This document shows positions 7,027 to 16,146 of a stretch of DNA of 64,000 bases, piece after piece. Numbering within the stretch: the first letter of the stretch is position 1; every line of letters starts with the position of its first letter. The notes under the pieces are model-generated. The model saw only the letters and a program-made list of their open reading frames with translations, searched no databases and was not told the DNA's origin. The DNA is from Oligoflexus tunisiensis (GTDB lineage Bacteria; Bdellovibrionota_B; Oligoflexia; Oligoflexales; Oligoflexaceae), in contig NZ_BDFO01000001.1 of the NCBI RefSeq assembly GCF_001748245.1, positions 5,683,778-5,747,777 on the forward strand. Reading direction: 5' to 3'. The position numbers and the translations under genes were made by a program.

Positions 7027-9339
7027 ATGTCAGGAGTCCAGAACAAGTCGCGCCGCACACCGGGGTATGTGACCCTGGCCGCGGCGGGGCTGATTAGCCT
7101 GCTTTTTGCCCTGGGGGTCATCCAGTCCCTGGAGGAGAAGAGCGTGCGGCCTCTGGAATTCAAACTACGCAGTTTTCTGCAGAAGTCGCCCGGCCTGGAC
7201 CCTCGCCTCAAGATTTATTCCTTTGACGATTCCACCCTGCGCTTTGTGAAAAAACCGGATCTGGAGTTTGAACTCTGGCTCAAAGTGCTGCAGGGCATCG
7301 ACGCCGCCCAGCCGCGGCGGATCATGATCGACAAGATCTTCAGCGTGGTGGACACACAAAGTTCACCCACGGACATTCAAAAGGAATTTGAAAAAATTTC
7401 AACCGAGGTGGTCACCGCGGTTTACGCCGCACCCAATGTCATCCGCTTCAAACCGCCCCTTCCTGCTGATTTTAAAGGATTTGAACTGGCCCAATGGACC
7501 GGGGATAAGGTTTCCCAAAGCGATCTCGCCTGGCTTCCCCAGCGGGCCGGTTATGTTTATGGGCCGGATCCTGAACTGCTGTCAGGCTTTCATCGCTTCG
7601 GTCACATCATCTATCAGGATCATGGGCACGTGAATCTCTTTCACCGCTATGATCCCGCGCATGCCGTACCGCACTGGAGTCTTTTGGCCGCGGATCAGAT
7701 GCAGCTGCATGCCGGGGGTTTGAGAATCAACGGCCATGACGTGCCGCACGTTCAGGGTCAGGTGGCTGTGAACATGCTCGACGCTGCCGTGCTGGAACGC
7801 AATATCTATAGCATGGCGTCGGTGATCCATCGGGTCCGCGCGGGAAAAAGCCTCGATCGCATCCGTCCGGATCAGCTGGTGATCCTTCTGCCAGGCATGT
7901 TCACCGGCAACACCGATATGGTCGAAACACCAATCGGCCAGGTTCCCGGTTCCTATGTGGTCCTGTCGATGATCAACAGTGTCCTGACCGGGCAGTGGAT
8001 TCACACCCTGCCGAGCAGCCTTTGGGAAATTGCGCTCTTTGCCCTGTTCGGCTGGCTTCTGACTTTCCGCTTTCATCCGATCATCACGCCTCTTCTGCTC
8101 CTGGTCACCCTCGGCCTGACGGTGGGAGGTGGGCTTTTGGCCTTTGCCTTGAGCTCCTGGCAGCTGCCCTGGCTTTCCGCCTGCCTGGCCCTGGGCACCT
8201 CCGGGCTGGCCAATATCCTCTGGATTGCCATGGCCCGCGTGCGTGAGGCGCAAATCATCACCCGGGCGATTTCCGGTCTCGTGCCGCAGGAGCATATCCA
8301 GGCCCTGGTGAAGGGGGAGAAGGCGCTGGAATTCGAACCCACCGGGCATGTCGTGAGCATCATGTTTGTGGACATCGTCGGCTTTTCCCTGACCACCAAA
8401 AAACTGTCGGCGAGTGAAACCTTTCAGCAATTAAAATCCCTGCTCGGTGACATGACCGAGATCGTGCATCGTCACCAGGGAACCATTGATAAGACCCTGG
8501 GCGACGGCCTGCTCTGTTTCTTTGGTTATAATGTTCTCGGGCAGCCCAGCGCGCAGCATGCCGACCAGGCCGTTCGCTGTGCGATTGAAATTCAGCGGCA
8601 TGTTTTCCAGCTGAGCCTGAAAGCCTATGACGCGGGCCAGCCGCTGTATCCCTTGCGCATCGGTATCAACACGGCCTCGGTGTTCATCGGCAATATCGGC
8701 AACCGGCAGCGTTTTGACTTTACCATGATCGGGGATGGCGTGAATTTCGCGGCCCGACTGGAAACCGCCTGCGCGCCCTTCAAAATCATGATCGGTCCGG
8801 CCACCAAGTCCCAGCTCATCGCCTTCAGTCCCGATCATCCCGCGATGCAGAAGCGCCATGTGATGGTCAAGCACACGGCTGATCTCCTGGAAGCCTGGGA
8901 AGTGAATCCGTTTTACAAAACCGGTGATGACATCGAGCGACTGGAAAAACTCTACTGGAGCTTTGCCGGGTTTTATCAGCGTGAGGAGCGCTATCCCGTG
9001 ACCGCAGGCAGCACGTTTCGCCTGTCCAGCAACGTGGGTCGCTTTCAGGTTCTGAACTATTCCTACTCCGGCATGGGGCTCAAGAGCGATATGTTCCTGG
9101 CCCATGGCGTGGTCTTCACCGTTACCCTGGAACCCGAGGATGCCAGCCTGCAAGGTGAATTGCATCACTGGGGGCTGACCTCATTGATTGTGGAAGTCTG
9201 CTGGGGTGCGCAACGCGGTGACGGATTTGAACACGGCGTAAGATTTGTGGGCCTCAGTGATGAACAGAAGAAGCGCATCTTTTCCCTGCTGCAGGCGCGT
9301 ATGCATCCGGTCCTCCGTCGCAGCTCGACGGGCTCATAA
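7027..9339 (+). CDS. CHASE2-domain class III nucleotide cyclase with a C-terminal PilZ-like segment
   Basis: The protein (770 residues) starts with a membrane helix, then an extracytoplasmic CHASE2-like sensor with its FDDSTL start (about residues 50-325), further membrane helices (about 335-415) and a class III cyclase domain. The two metal Asp residues are at about 449 (FVDIVGFS) and 493 (LGDG), Lys is near 489, Asp in the DFTMIGD motif and Asn/Arg in GVNFAARLE, so it looks active, probably making cAMP. After the cyclase, residues about 644-770 resemble a PilZ domain: NYSYSGMG at about 677-684 matches D/NxSxxG, and the end GVRFVGLS is typical. An upstream Arg motif is only partly evident. 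The start at 7027 has GAGG 5 bases upstream; 7000 is the alternative. Confidence 0.88.
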   Translation: MSGVQNKSRRTPGYVTLAAAGLISLLFALGVIQSLEEKSVRPLEFKLRSFLQKSPGLDPRLKIYSFDDSTLRFVKKPDLEFELWLKVLQGIDAAQPRRIMIDKIFSVVDTQSSPTDIQKEFEKISTEVVTAVYAAPNVIRFKPPLPADFKGFELAQWTGDKVSQSDLAWLPQRAGYVYGPDPELLSGFHRFGHIIYQDHGHVNLFHRYDPAHAVPHWSLLAADQMQLHAGGLRINGHDVPHVQGQVAVNMLDAAVLERNIYSMASVIHRVRAGKSLDRIRPDQLVILLPGMFTGNTDMVETPIGQVPGSYVVLSMINSVLTGQWIHTLPSSLWEIALFALFGWLLTFRFHPIITPLLLLVTLGLTVGGGLLAFALSSWQLPWLSACLALGTSGLANILWIAMARVREAQIITRAISGLVPQEHIQALVKGEKALEFEPTGHVVSIMFVDIVGFSLTTKKLSASETFQQLKSLLGDMTEIVHRHQGTIDKTLGDGLLCFFGYNVLGQPSAQHADQAVRCAIEIQRHVFQLSLKAYDAGQPLYPLRIGINTASVFIGNIGNRQRFDFTMIGDGVNFAARLETACAPFKIMIGPATKSQLIAFSPDHPAMQKRHVMVKHTADLLEAWEVNPFYKTGDDIERLEKLYWSFAGFYQREERYPVTAGSTFRLSSNVGRFQVLNYSYSGMGLKSDMFLAHGVVFTVTLEPEDASLQGELHHWGLTSLIVEVCWGAQRGDGFEHGVRFVGLSDEQKKRIFSLLQARMHPVLRRSSTGS

Positions 9340-9473
9340 AAATCCCTGGCAATCTTAAATGTTCCCCCTTTTGGCTGACATTTCCCGCCCCTGAGGGCCA
9401 GGCTTACACCGCATTGTGCAAGGCCGATACGTAGAGATCGACTCCCGAGAAGAAGCCAGCCGAGGATGCGCCT

Positions 9474-10550
9474 ATGCAATCGTTGACGAAACTGCTCTGC
9501 GTCGTTCTATTGATGCATGGATTCGCCACGGGCTGTGAGAACCCCAAGGATGACCGTCAGCTGCCGTCGTCCGATGACGCAGGCGAGGAGCAGCTTGCCA
9601 GTTCACCGGTGCCGGTGACCGGCTCGTACCTTCGCTGTGCCTACATTGAAGATCCCACGGCCACGGCCACCACTCCGGTGGGTTGCAACCCCTATGATGC
9701 CAACGATCAACTTATCGACCTCGACATAAGCGGGACGGATCCGCGCTGGACCTATGACAGCCGTCTGGTTGTGACCTTTAGCAAAAACTATGTCGATCCC
9801 CAGGGCGTGCGCTGGCAGGGTCGCTTTGATTTTGCCGGCGCGGAGGTCATCGATCGCGCCACCCAGATTCTGGAAACCAGGGTCACGCTCACCTTTAACA
9901 AGGATGGGCAGGGCGAGACGATCACGCTGCAGGATAAACTGCGCAACATCCTGATGGAGCTGGCCGAACATCGTTATATCAAGATCGCCTACCAATCCAT
10001 TCATATGAATGCTCCGGTGATGACCGGAATGCCGGATGTCGCGACCTTCGAATTCAAGGTCAATGGCGTCTGGGAGCCGTTGACGATCAACCTGGAGACG
10101 CTGGATATGACCGCCCGCACCATGCAGTCGAATCGTATGGACTTGCGATTCAGCGGCAGCGAGGCGGATTGGAAAATGTATCTGAGCACCGGCCTCGTTC
10201 AGGATCTTCTGGATGTTCTGTCCAACCAGCCGGATGCGCTGGCCTGGTCGACAGCCGTCGGCGGCATCTGGACCTTTGATCCCGATTCATCGTTTCAGAA
10301 TCAGGCGCCCTATGATTTGAAGGATCCGGGTCGTCCCATCGAATTGATGATCGACATGGGCATCAGGAAACGCTTTCATGGTTTCCGCATCGACGGCGGG
10401 CGGGATAATCCCGGCCGGACTTTCCCCAATGGCTTTCCGGATCGCTTTTACTTTCTCTATTCCGACGACGGTCTGAACTGGACCAAATTCGACGACAGCG
10501 AAGTGGTCCTCGCCGACCGCAGCAATCTTGAATGGTCGTGGAATAGGTAA
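9474..10550 (+). CDS. Lipoprotein with a C-terminal discoidin-like (F5/8 type C) segment
   Basis: The 358-residue product has a signal peptide ending in an FATGC lipobox near residue 21. An acidic linker follows, and then a central region with no recognisable family. The last 80 residues (MIDMGIRKRFHGFRI ... YFLYSDDGLNWTKF) resemble the carbohydrate-binding discoidin fold, but the protein stops before a complete domain would be expected, so it may be shortened. GAGG lies 8 bases upstream of the ATG. It is probably anchored in the outer membrane, with a ligand-binding role that is only inferred. Confidence 0.75.
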   Translation: MQSLTKLLCVVLLMHGFATGCENPKDDRQLPSSDDAGEEQLASSPVPVTGSYLRCAYIEDPTATATTPVGCNPYDANDQLIDLDISGTDPRWTYDSRLVVTFSKNYVDPQGVRWQGRFDFAGAEVIDRATQILETRVTLTFNKDGQGETITLQDKLRNILMELAEHRYIKIAYQSIHMNAPVMTGMPDVATFEFKVNGVWEPLTINLETLDMTARTMQSNRMDLRFSGSEADWKMYLSTGLVQDLLDVLSNQPDALAWSTAVGGIWTFDPDSSFQNQAPYDLKDPGRPIELMIDMGIRKRFHGFRIDGGRDNPGRTFPNGFPDRFYFLYSDDGLNWTKFDDSEVVLADRSNLEWSWNR

Positions 10551-10733
10551 CCTCCCCTGAAATAGCCTCTCATCACGGCAGGCAGGCCAGGAATGGCCCG
10601 CCGCAACTGATGATATTGAGAGTGATTTTACCGCCTTTCTTAAGATTTCACCAAAAATTCCGATAGGGCCTGGGGCTCTCGTGTTGCGCGAAATGATTGG
10701 AGCGGCAGCGGGATTTTAGTGGAGTGGGATCCT

Positions 10734-11465
10734 ATGAAACGCATGATACAGGTTCTGGACCGGCATGCCACCGTACTGGCATTGGTTGGATCGATCTTAC
10801 TGCATCTCACCGTGCTGGTGGTGATGCGCTGGCAACCGAGTCGCTCGGAGCCCATCATCGTTGAAAAACCGCCGGTGTCCCGCATTCGGATCCTGGCCAA
10901 TCCCAACGGCAATCCACGTGCTGCCGTCACGAAAACGGAAGTGAAGGCCCAGCCGGTGGCCAAACCCAAACCCAAGACCAAGGTCAAACCCAAGCGCAAA
11001 CCCAAGCCGAAATCCAAAGTCAAATCCAAGGTGGCGAAGCGCAAGCCAGCCAAACCCGAAAAACCGGTCGCCGCGGAAACGCCGCCACCTGCGGCCAACA
11101 CCGCACCGCGGAGTTATGGGGATAACAAGGACATCGGCATGGTGGGCACCGGCATCAGTAACACCAAGGGCCCGAGTGATCCTGGTGCAAGTTCCGACTG
11201 GTTACCCATTGAGCAGATCAAACCCAAAATGCCCCGCGAGGCGGCTTTGAAAGGCATCGAAGGCTTTATCACCTTCCGCTTTGATATCGACGAGAACGGC
11301 CGCGTGGAGAATATCAAGGTCGTCGACGCCGAAAACCGTTCCGTCTTTGAAGCGGAAGCCCGGAAGGCCGTGCGCAAATTCCGCTATCGCCCGCGGCGGA
11401 TCAATGGACGGCCGGTGCGGGTGGTTGGGCACTCCTTCACCGTGGTTTTCAAGCTCACCCATTAA
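10734..11465 (+). CDS. TonB-like energy-transducing protein
   Basis: The 243-residue protein has one N-terminal membrane helix (about 15-33), a long Lys/Pro-rich periplasmic linker (about 60-125) made of repeated K-x-K-P units, and a C-terminal TonB domain with the marks GFITFRFDIDENGRV, FEAEARKAVRKFRYRP and GRPVRV. TonB proteins pass energy from ExbB-ExbD to outer-membrane receptors. No exbB or exbD is visible nearby. The ATG at 10734 has GGAG 9 bases upstream and begins the membrane anchor; a GTG at 10719 is the alternative. Confidence 0.9.
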   Translation: MKRMIQVLDRHATVLALVGSILLHLTVLVVMRWQPSRSEPIIVEKPPVSRIRILANPNGNPRAAVTKTEVKAQPVAKPKPKTKVKPKRKPKPKSKVKSKVAKRKPAKPEKPVAAETPPPAANTAPRSYGDNKDIGMVGTGISNTKGPSDPGASSDWLPIEQIKPKMPREAALKGIEGFITFRFDIDENGRVENIKVVDAENRSVFEAEARKAVRKFRYRPRRINGRPVRVVGHSFTVVFKLTH

Positions 11466-11535
11466 GACGCCCCTTCTTAGGCTCTCTTCACGGATTCCTG
11501 CTACAATGGAATCCTTGACATGGAAGGGCAGCCTT

Positions 11536-12111
11536 ATGAAAAAAATCATACTGATTGGTCTCGCGATCGCCACCACGCTCGGGGTGGGCTATTTCCTTTA
11601 TCAAAAATCCCGGCCTGCGCCGGCGGATGAGGAGATGCTCGCATCTCCGGCCACGCCGCTTACTCCTGAGGGTGAGGAGCCGCTTCCGGGGGAAGATCCG
11701 GCCACACTCCCGGATCCTGAAATGCCGGAACCGATCGCGGCGCCCGAGCCCAAGGCTCAACCCAAGGCGGCCTCGGGACACTTTGAAATGTCACGTCCCG
11801 ACGCGACTTATGACGACGCCAATTCCAGCGATAATCCCGGTTATGGCCGGGCCCGTGAAAAAAGACTCTGGGAAATCTTCAAACGCGACAAGGACCTTGC
11901 CCGTTCGGTCCTGGTGAAAAAAATTCACTGCCGGGTCGATACCTGCATCATCGAAGCGGAATCCAAGGACGGTGACGCGGAACGCTTTCAATCTTTGCTC
12001 TACGCTTTGACCAAACAATATCCCTGGATTGGCAACAAAATCGATGTCACGACCCCGGACGGCAATCCCCTGAAAGGTCGCTTCGTTTACTTCCAGGAGA
12101 TCCCCAAATAA
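11536..12111 (+). CDS. Membrane-anchored periplasmic protein, unknown function
   Basis: The 191-residue protein has an uncleaved-looking N-terminal membrane helix (about 3-22), an acidic Pro/Glu-rich linker (about 30-75) and a small C-terminal domain with two Cys residues in an HCRVDTC context, which could form a disulfide. A GGAAGGG ribosome site precedes the ATG by about 8 bases. It follows the TonB-like gene by 70 bases on the same strand and may be cotranscribed with it. I do not recognise a family. Confidence 0.7.
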   Translation: MKKIILIGLAIATTLGVGYFLYQKSRPAPADEEMLASPATPLTPEGEEPLPGEDPATLPDPEMPEPIAAPEPKAQPKAASGHFEMSRPDATYDDANSSDNPGYGRAREKRLWEIFKRDKDLARSVLVKKIHCRVDTCIIEAESKDGDAERFQSLLYALTKQYPWIGNKIDVTTPDGNPLKGRFVYFQEIPK

Positions 12112-12224
12112 CTGTGCCCCTCCGGGGACAGTCAGTCGGCAGCTTTCCGCCTCTTCATTCCTTTGCCACAACTCCGATCCCGATGAGGAGTCGCAAGACT
12201 CCTTGATCATCACAGGAGTACTGT

Positions 12225-12941
12225 ATGCAAAGAAAGACAGTCTTGTTCATCATCTTCATCTGGCTCGTATGGCCTCAGAAGCAGGCCTGGGGTCAAACCC
12301 TCAGTCAGGTCTATGGCGACAGCCTCACCAAACAGGCCCAGACGATTTACGTCAAGGGCACGGCGGGCATGACGACCTTCGACAGCGAAGCCGCCGGCAG
12401 CAAGGAAACCCGGACCACCAGTGAAATGGAATTTGGCGGCTGGATGGGCGAGTCGCGCATCATGGGTCTGAAGGTGGGTCATGCGTATCATGATGTGCCT
12501 TTTGAATTGAACCAGGCGCATTCCCGTTCCGCCATGACCGATGTGCGTCTCCAGGCCCGCGTCTGGTTTCTGCAGCCTTCGCTTGGGATCTCGCTCACGG
12601 AATGGGATGTGAGCGGTGCGGAGGAATCCATGGTGGGGCTGTTTGCAACCGGGATCAATGCCGGTCTGGGGCTGATCATGAACCTGCATAAGGGCCTTGT
12701 TTTCCAGGCTGATCTGATGCGCGTGACGAGCCTCAGAACCTTCGACAAACTGGACAAGGGTTCGGAGCTCGGCGATCGTGAGGATGCGGATGCGCATTTC
12801 GCTTTTGATCTGACCGAACGCATTGTGGATTTTGTGGTGGGCTATCGGATGCGACAGTATTCGGTGATCGTCGACGAAGAGGAATTTCAGGAATCCAGTC
12901 AGGGCGCTTATGTCGGCCTCAGACTCGGCTATTATTTCTAA
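12225..12941 (+). CDS. Probable outer-membrane beta-barrel protein
   Basis: The 238-residue protein has a clear signal peptide (cleavage after AWG, near residue 23) and alternating hydrophobic/polar strands throughout. It ends in GLRLGYYF, an aromatic C-terminal residue of the kind recognised by the BAM machinery. These features support an outer-membrane barrel of about eight strands. AGGAG lies 7 bases upstream of the ATG. No named family is recognised and the function is unknown. Confidence 0.72.
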   Translation: MQRKTVLFIIFIWLVWPQKQAWGQTLSQVYGDSLTKQAQTIYVKGTAGMTTFDSEAAGSKETRTTSEMEFGGWMGESRIMGLKVGHAYHDVPFELNQAHSRSAMTDVRLQARVWFLQPSLGISLTEWDVSGAEESMVGLFATGINAGLGLIMNLHKGLVFQADLMRVTSLRTFDKLDKGSELGDREDADAHFAFDLTERIVDFVVGYRMRQYSVIVDEEEFQESSQGAYVGLRLGYYF

Positions 12942-12974
12942 AAAAGAAAGCGGCGGGCGCCTGAGACCCGCCGC
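12941..12974 (-). terminator. Terminator for the small lipoprotein gene (possibly bidirectional)
   Basis: GCGGCGGG and CCCGCCGC form an 8-bp stem (12950-12974) with an A-rich tract on its left, which is a T-rich tail on the minus strand. It lies between two convergent genes. Confidence 0.7.
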
Positions 12975-12987
12975 ATGAAACCAACCG

Positions 12988-13356
12988 TCAACGAACGAGA
13001 GTATAGCCTTGCTCACGTGCACCAGCCTCGGAGGCGAAGCACTCGCGCACGTCCGACTTCTCGGCGCTCAGCATCGTTTCATAGCCTGGACTGTCCTTGG
13101 CGTAATAAACTCCGCGACTCTGATCCGCGGCGACAGGGCAGGCGACCGCTTGAATCGCGCGGCCCGCTTTTTTCGCACCCGTGGCCACACCTTCAGCCAC
13201 TTCACGTCCGCCCTGCTTGATGTTCTCCCAGCCTTCCTTGAAGTGCTGTTTGGTGTCAGACGTTTCCGTTTCCCCCTTGCGCGTTTCCGCGGCATTGGTG
13301 GCTGCATGCGAGCAGCAGGCAAGGGCCAGAAGTGCCGGTACAAACAGTAATCTCAT
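12988..13356 (-). CDS. Small lipoprotein, unknown function
   Basis: The 122-residue product begins with a hydrophobic signal that ends in LALACC, a plausible lipobox. The middle segment (KEGWENIKQGGREVAEGVATGAK, seen around residues 40-62) is a Gly/Ala/Lys-rich amphipathic helix like those in small entericidin-type or stress lipoproteins, but similarity is too weak to name a family. Two further Cys residues follow. AAGGA lies 8 bases upstream of the ATG at 13356; the frame is open upstream but lacks a second signal. Confidence 0.7.
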   Translation of the reverse strand: MRLLFVPALLALACCSHAATNAAETRKGETETSDTKQHFKEGWENIKQGGREVAEGVATGAKKAGRAIQAVACPVAADQSRGVYYAKDSPGYETMLSAEKSDVRECFASEAGAREQGYTLVR

Positions 13357-13508
13357 GTTCAACGTCCTTTTTCCCATTGAAAGTCCCAACCGGACGTAGC
13401 TTCCGGTTGCCAAATGTCTTGCAAGGATCGGGCAAAGTATCGAAATGCGCAAGAGTACGGCGGACAGCAGGCGTGATGATTAGACGAAGGTACGGCGGAT
13501 TTGTAGGG

Positions 13509-13529
13509 AAAAGAGGACAGACTGTCCTC
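13509..13529 (-). terminator. Terminator of the polysaccharide deacetylase gene
   Basis: GAGGACAG and CTGTCCTC flank a single base (13513-13529), a perfect 17-bp palindrome. On the minus strand it is followed directly by TTTT. It sits about 25 bases beyond the deacetylase stop codon. An operator role is the alternative. Confidence 0.55.
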
Positions 13530-13552
13530 CTCCTGCGACAGCCACTCGGGCT

Positions 13553-14491
13553 TTATAACGTGAAGGGAGGCACCACAAATTCCACGGGCAGATTTTCCTT
13601 TTGGCTCAACTCCACAATCGCATCGATCCCCTGACGCAAATGCGGCAGGTATTTTTGAGCTGTTTCCTGATGGAAGCCGATGGAAATATAAATATCCTTG
13701 TCGCGATTCTTTTTCCAGAGTTCCACATTTTCGCGGAACGTCTGCGCAATCACAGGACCCGTAACATAATCGGCGAGGCAGCCGTTGTTCGGCAATTCAA
13801 GGATGGAAAGGCCCTGACCCAGAGGAACGCGATAAGGCTGGCTGGTCGCTGTCGTCTGCGGCCAGAGTCGGGCCACAACAGGATACAGCAGCGTTTTGCC
13901 CCAACGTTCCTTCAAATAGGCGGCGGACGTGGCGGAAGAATCCAGGGTGATGCCCTCCTGCGCTAGAGCCCGAAACACATGGTTATCCGCCTGCCAGGCC
14001 CCGGCCCGGAAACTGCGCGGCCGATCAAAGCCCTGCTTGACCAGCGTGCGAATGCTGAAGCGAATCAGCTTACGCAATTCCTTGCCGGTATAGGCAGCCA
14101 TGTTCACATCGTGCCCGCAGTCCGGCTCACACTGGCTTAAATCCAGCGGACCACGAAAGGCCGGCTCAGTCCGAAACTTCACACCTGCGGCCTGCACGAA
14201 ACTGCGCCAGGGGTGGATATGCAGACCATGCTCATCGCCCGCTCGCAGGACCGAACGGATGGCTGCGGTCGTGAGCCGGGGCTCGGCATCAGCTTTGGTG
14301 TAATAGGCGGCATTCAGGAAATGCTGCAGCGGAATCCGCGGATAATCATGACGAAAGTGCTCCATGGCCGCCAGATTCTGGGGATCGAGATTGCGTCCTT
14401 CCCAATCCACACTGACCACGACACGCAGGGCCGCTCCCGCCTGGGTTGGCAAAGCCAGCACGAGGAGGAGCATGAGGAACTTCAGATTCAT
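13553..14491 (-). CDS. Exported polysaccharide deacetylase-like protein
   Basis: The 312-residue protein has a signal peptide (cleavage after AGA, near residue 21) and a NodB-like fold. It shows the first catalytic/metal Asp in VSVDWEG, the HxxxH-type metal motif in HGLHIHPW and a RAGAW motif (usual RPPY/RxxxW position), with a final IGFHQET block. Such enzymes remove acetyl groups from cell-wall or exopolysaccharide sugars. AGGA lies 6 bases upstream of the ATG at 14491, and the frame upstream of it carries no signal sequence. It is divergent from an exported methyltransferase. Confidence 0.8.
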   Translation of the reverse strand: MNLKFLMLLLVLALPTQAGAALRVVVSVDWEGRNLDPQNLAAMEHFRHDYPRIPLQHFLNAAYYTKADAEPRLTTAAIRSVLRAGDEHGLHIHPWRSFVQAAGVKFRTEPAFRGPLDLSQCEPDCGHDVNMAAYTGKELRKLIRFSIRTLVKQGFDRPRSFRAGAWQADNHVFRALAQEGITLDSSATSAAYLKERWGKTLLYPVVARLWPQTTATSQPYRVPLGQGLSILELPNNGCLADYVTGPVIAQTFRENVELWKKNRDKDIYISIGFHQETAQKYLPHLRQGIDAIVELSQKENLPVEFVVPPFTL

Positions 14492-14649
14492 AGGGCATCC
14501 TGTCCAAAGTAAAACCAGGCCCTCTTTGTACAGGACTTGCCAGGCAGCCTCAACCGTCAGATTCAGGGCGAACCAGGTCAATATCGTCTTTTCCAGGGAA
14601 AAATGTGATTTTCATGCTATCGTTTCTGAACCTAAAAAAGGAGCCTCGA

Positions 14650-15324
14650 ATGCGTCGCCTGCTCGTGCTTTTACTGCTTGGAAGCCTTGTCAGCCCGGGC
14701 CTTTATGCCCGGGACACTTCGAAAACCTATATGGGCCGGGAGCTGGCCGATGTCATGGGGCCAGGCGGCATCGACTGGCTGGAACGGGACAGTCGGGAGT
14801 CCGAGGAAAAACTCACCGCGCTGGTGGGGGCGCTGCCTTTAAAGCCTGGCATGCAGGTCGCCGACCTGGGCGCGGGCAGTGGCGTCATCACGCGTCTGAT
14901 GGCGTCGCGCGTTCTGCCGGGCGGGATGATCCATGCCGTCGATATTCAGCAGGAGATGCTCGATCGCCTCACGCAGCAGAATCAAAAGATGGGCATCAAA
15001 AATGTGAAAACGGTTTTGGGCAGCATCAAAAGCCCGAAACTGCCGCCAGGAACCATCGATCTTGTCCTGATGGTGGATGTCTATCATGAATTCAGTCATC
15101 CCTTTGAAATGATGAAAAGCACGAGTGAGGCCTTGAAAAAAGGCGGGCTGGTGGCGCTGGTGGAATATCGCGGCGAGGATCCCAAGGTGCCGATCAAGAA
15201 AAAGCATAAAATGACTTTGGCCCAGATTCGCAAGGAAATGGGCCGTAAGGAGCTGAACCTGGAATTTGTGCGGGTGGATAACAGTCTGCCGCGGCAGCAT
15301 CTGGTGTTTTTCAAAAGACGCTAA
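14650..15324 (+). CDS. Class I SAM-dependent methyltransferase with a signal peptide
   Basis: The 224-residue protein carries an N-terminal signal (MRRLLVLLLLGSL..., likely cut near residue 20), then a class I methyltransferase fold with SAM motif VADLGAGSGVI, an acidic post-motif (HAVDIQ) and a VDVYHEFSHP motif that resembles UbiE-like enzymes. AAGGAG lies 7 bases upstream of the ATG. An exported methyltransferase is odd because SAM is cytoplasmic; it may stay tethered with the domain inside, or bind another ligand. The substrate is unknown. Confidence 0.82.
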   Translation: MRRLLVLLLLGSLVSPGLYARDTSKTYMGRELADVMGPGGIDWLERDSRESEEKLTALVGALPLKPGMQVADLGAGSGVITRLMASRVLPGGMIHAVDIQQEMLDRLTQQNQKMGIKNVKTVLGSIKSPKLPPGTIDLVLMVDVYHEFSHPFEMMKSTSEALKKGGLVALVEYRGEDPKVPIKKKHKMTLAQIRKEMGRKELNLEFVRVDNSLPRQHLVFFKRR

Positions 15325-15325
15325 T

Positions 15326-16132
15326 TCAAGTTCCAAACTGATAGCCGGACACCTCAAGACCAAACATCTGATCCCCATAAACCCGCGTGGCTCGTTCATC
15401 ACGGGCGGCACCGGCAGCCACCATCAGGGGTATCAGGTGATCCTCGCGCGGATGGGCCAGGCGCGCAGCCGGAGCTTCCTCCCAATGCCGCAGCTTGTCC
15501 TCACGCTCCGCACCGGTGCTCCCTGTCACAGCCTGGGTCAGCCAGGAATCAAATTGTCGGGACACCGGAATCGCATGTGGCTGTCCGAACTCACGCAGAT
15601 TGTGATAGCTGAGGCCACTGCCTACAATCAGGATCCCTTCCTCGCGGAGCGGAGCCAGGGCCCGTCCCAGATCCAGATGCTCCTGAACGTCATAACCCTT
15701 TTTCATCGAGAGCTGCACGATGGGAACATCGGCTTTGGGAAAGACCACTGCAAAAGGCACAAAGACGCCGTGATCGAAACCGCGCGTGGCATTCTCCTGA
15801 CAGCTGATGCCCGCCGCCTGCAAAAGCGTATGGACACGCTGCACGAGAGCCGGTGAACCAGGAGCCGGATAACGCACCTGATAGGTCGACTCGGGAAAAC
15901 CATAATAGTCGTAAAGCATCGGCGGCTCGAGATGGGTCATGACGGTTACGGCATGTTCCTCCCAGTGCCCTGAAATAACAAGGATCGCCTGGGGACGGCC
16001 GAGAGTGGCCGGAAGACTTTCCAGATAACGCCTGAGTCCTTCATAGGGATTGTGCGAACCAAAATCCATCCACGGCCATGGCCCGCCGCCGTGCGAGATG
16101 AACAGTGTGGGCCATTTTTTTACCGGTTTCAT
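15326..16132 (-). CDS. Class III extradiol ring-cleavage dioxygenase (DODA/YgiD-like)
   Basis: The 268-residue protein matches the LigB-type single-domain dioxygenases: SHGGGP with a metal His near the start, ISGHWEE, a GFDHGVFVPF block with the catalytic His, and IVGSGLSYHN. Family members split catechols such as 4,5-DOPA using Fe or Zn. The ATG at 16132 has GGGAG 6 bases upstream. The ATG at 16150 overlaps the previous stop codon but has no ribosome site, so I prefer the shorter form. It is cotranscribed with the nitroreductase gene upstream. Confidence 0.9.
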   Translation of the reverse strand: MKPVKKWPTLFISHGGGPWPWMDFGSHNPYEGLRRYLESLPATLGRPQAILVISGHWEEHAVTVMTHLEPPMLYDYYGFPESTYQVRYPAPGSPALVQRVHTLLQAAGISCQENATRGFDHGVFVPFAVVFPKADVPIVQLSMKKGYDVQEHLDLGRALAPLREEGILIVGSGLSYHNLREFGQPHAIPVSRQFDSWLTQAVTGSTGAEREDKLRHWEEAPAARLAHPREDHLIPLMVAAGAARDERATRVYGDQMFGLEVSGYQFGT

Positions 16133-16146
16133 AACATACTCCCGAT

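Noticed and set aside
12112..12131. CTGT-CCCC/GGGG-ACAG hairpin after the anchored protein gene
   Set aside because: A fair stem with a bulge but no T run, so it is not claimed as a terminator.
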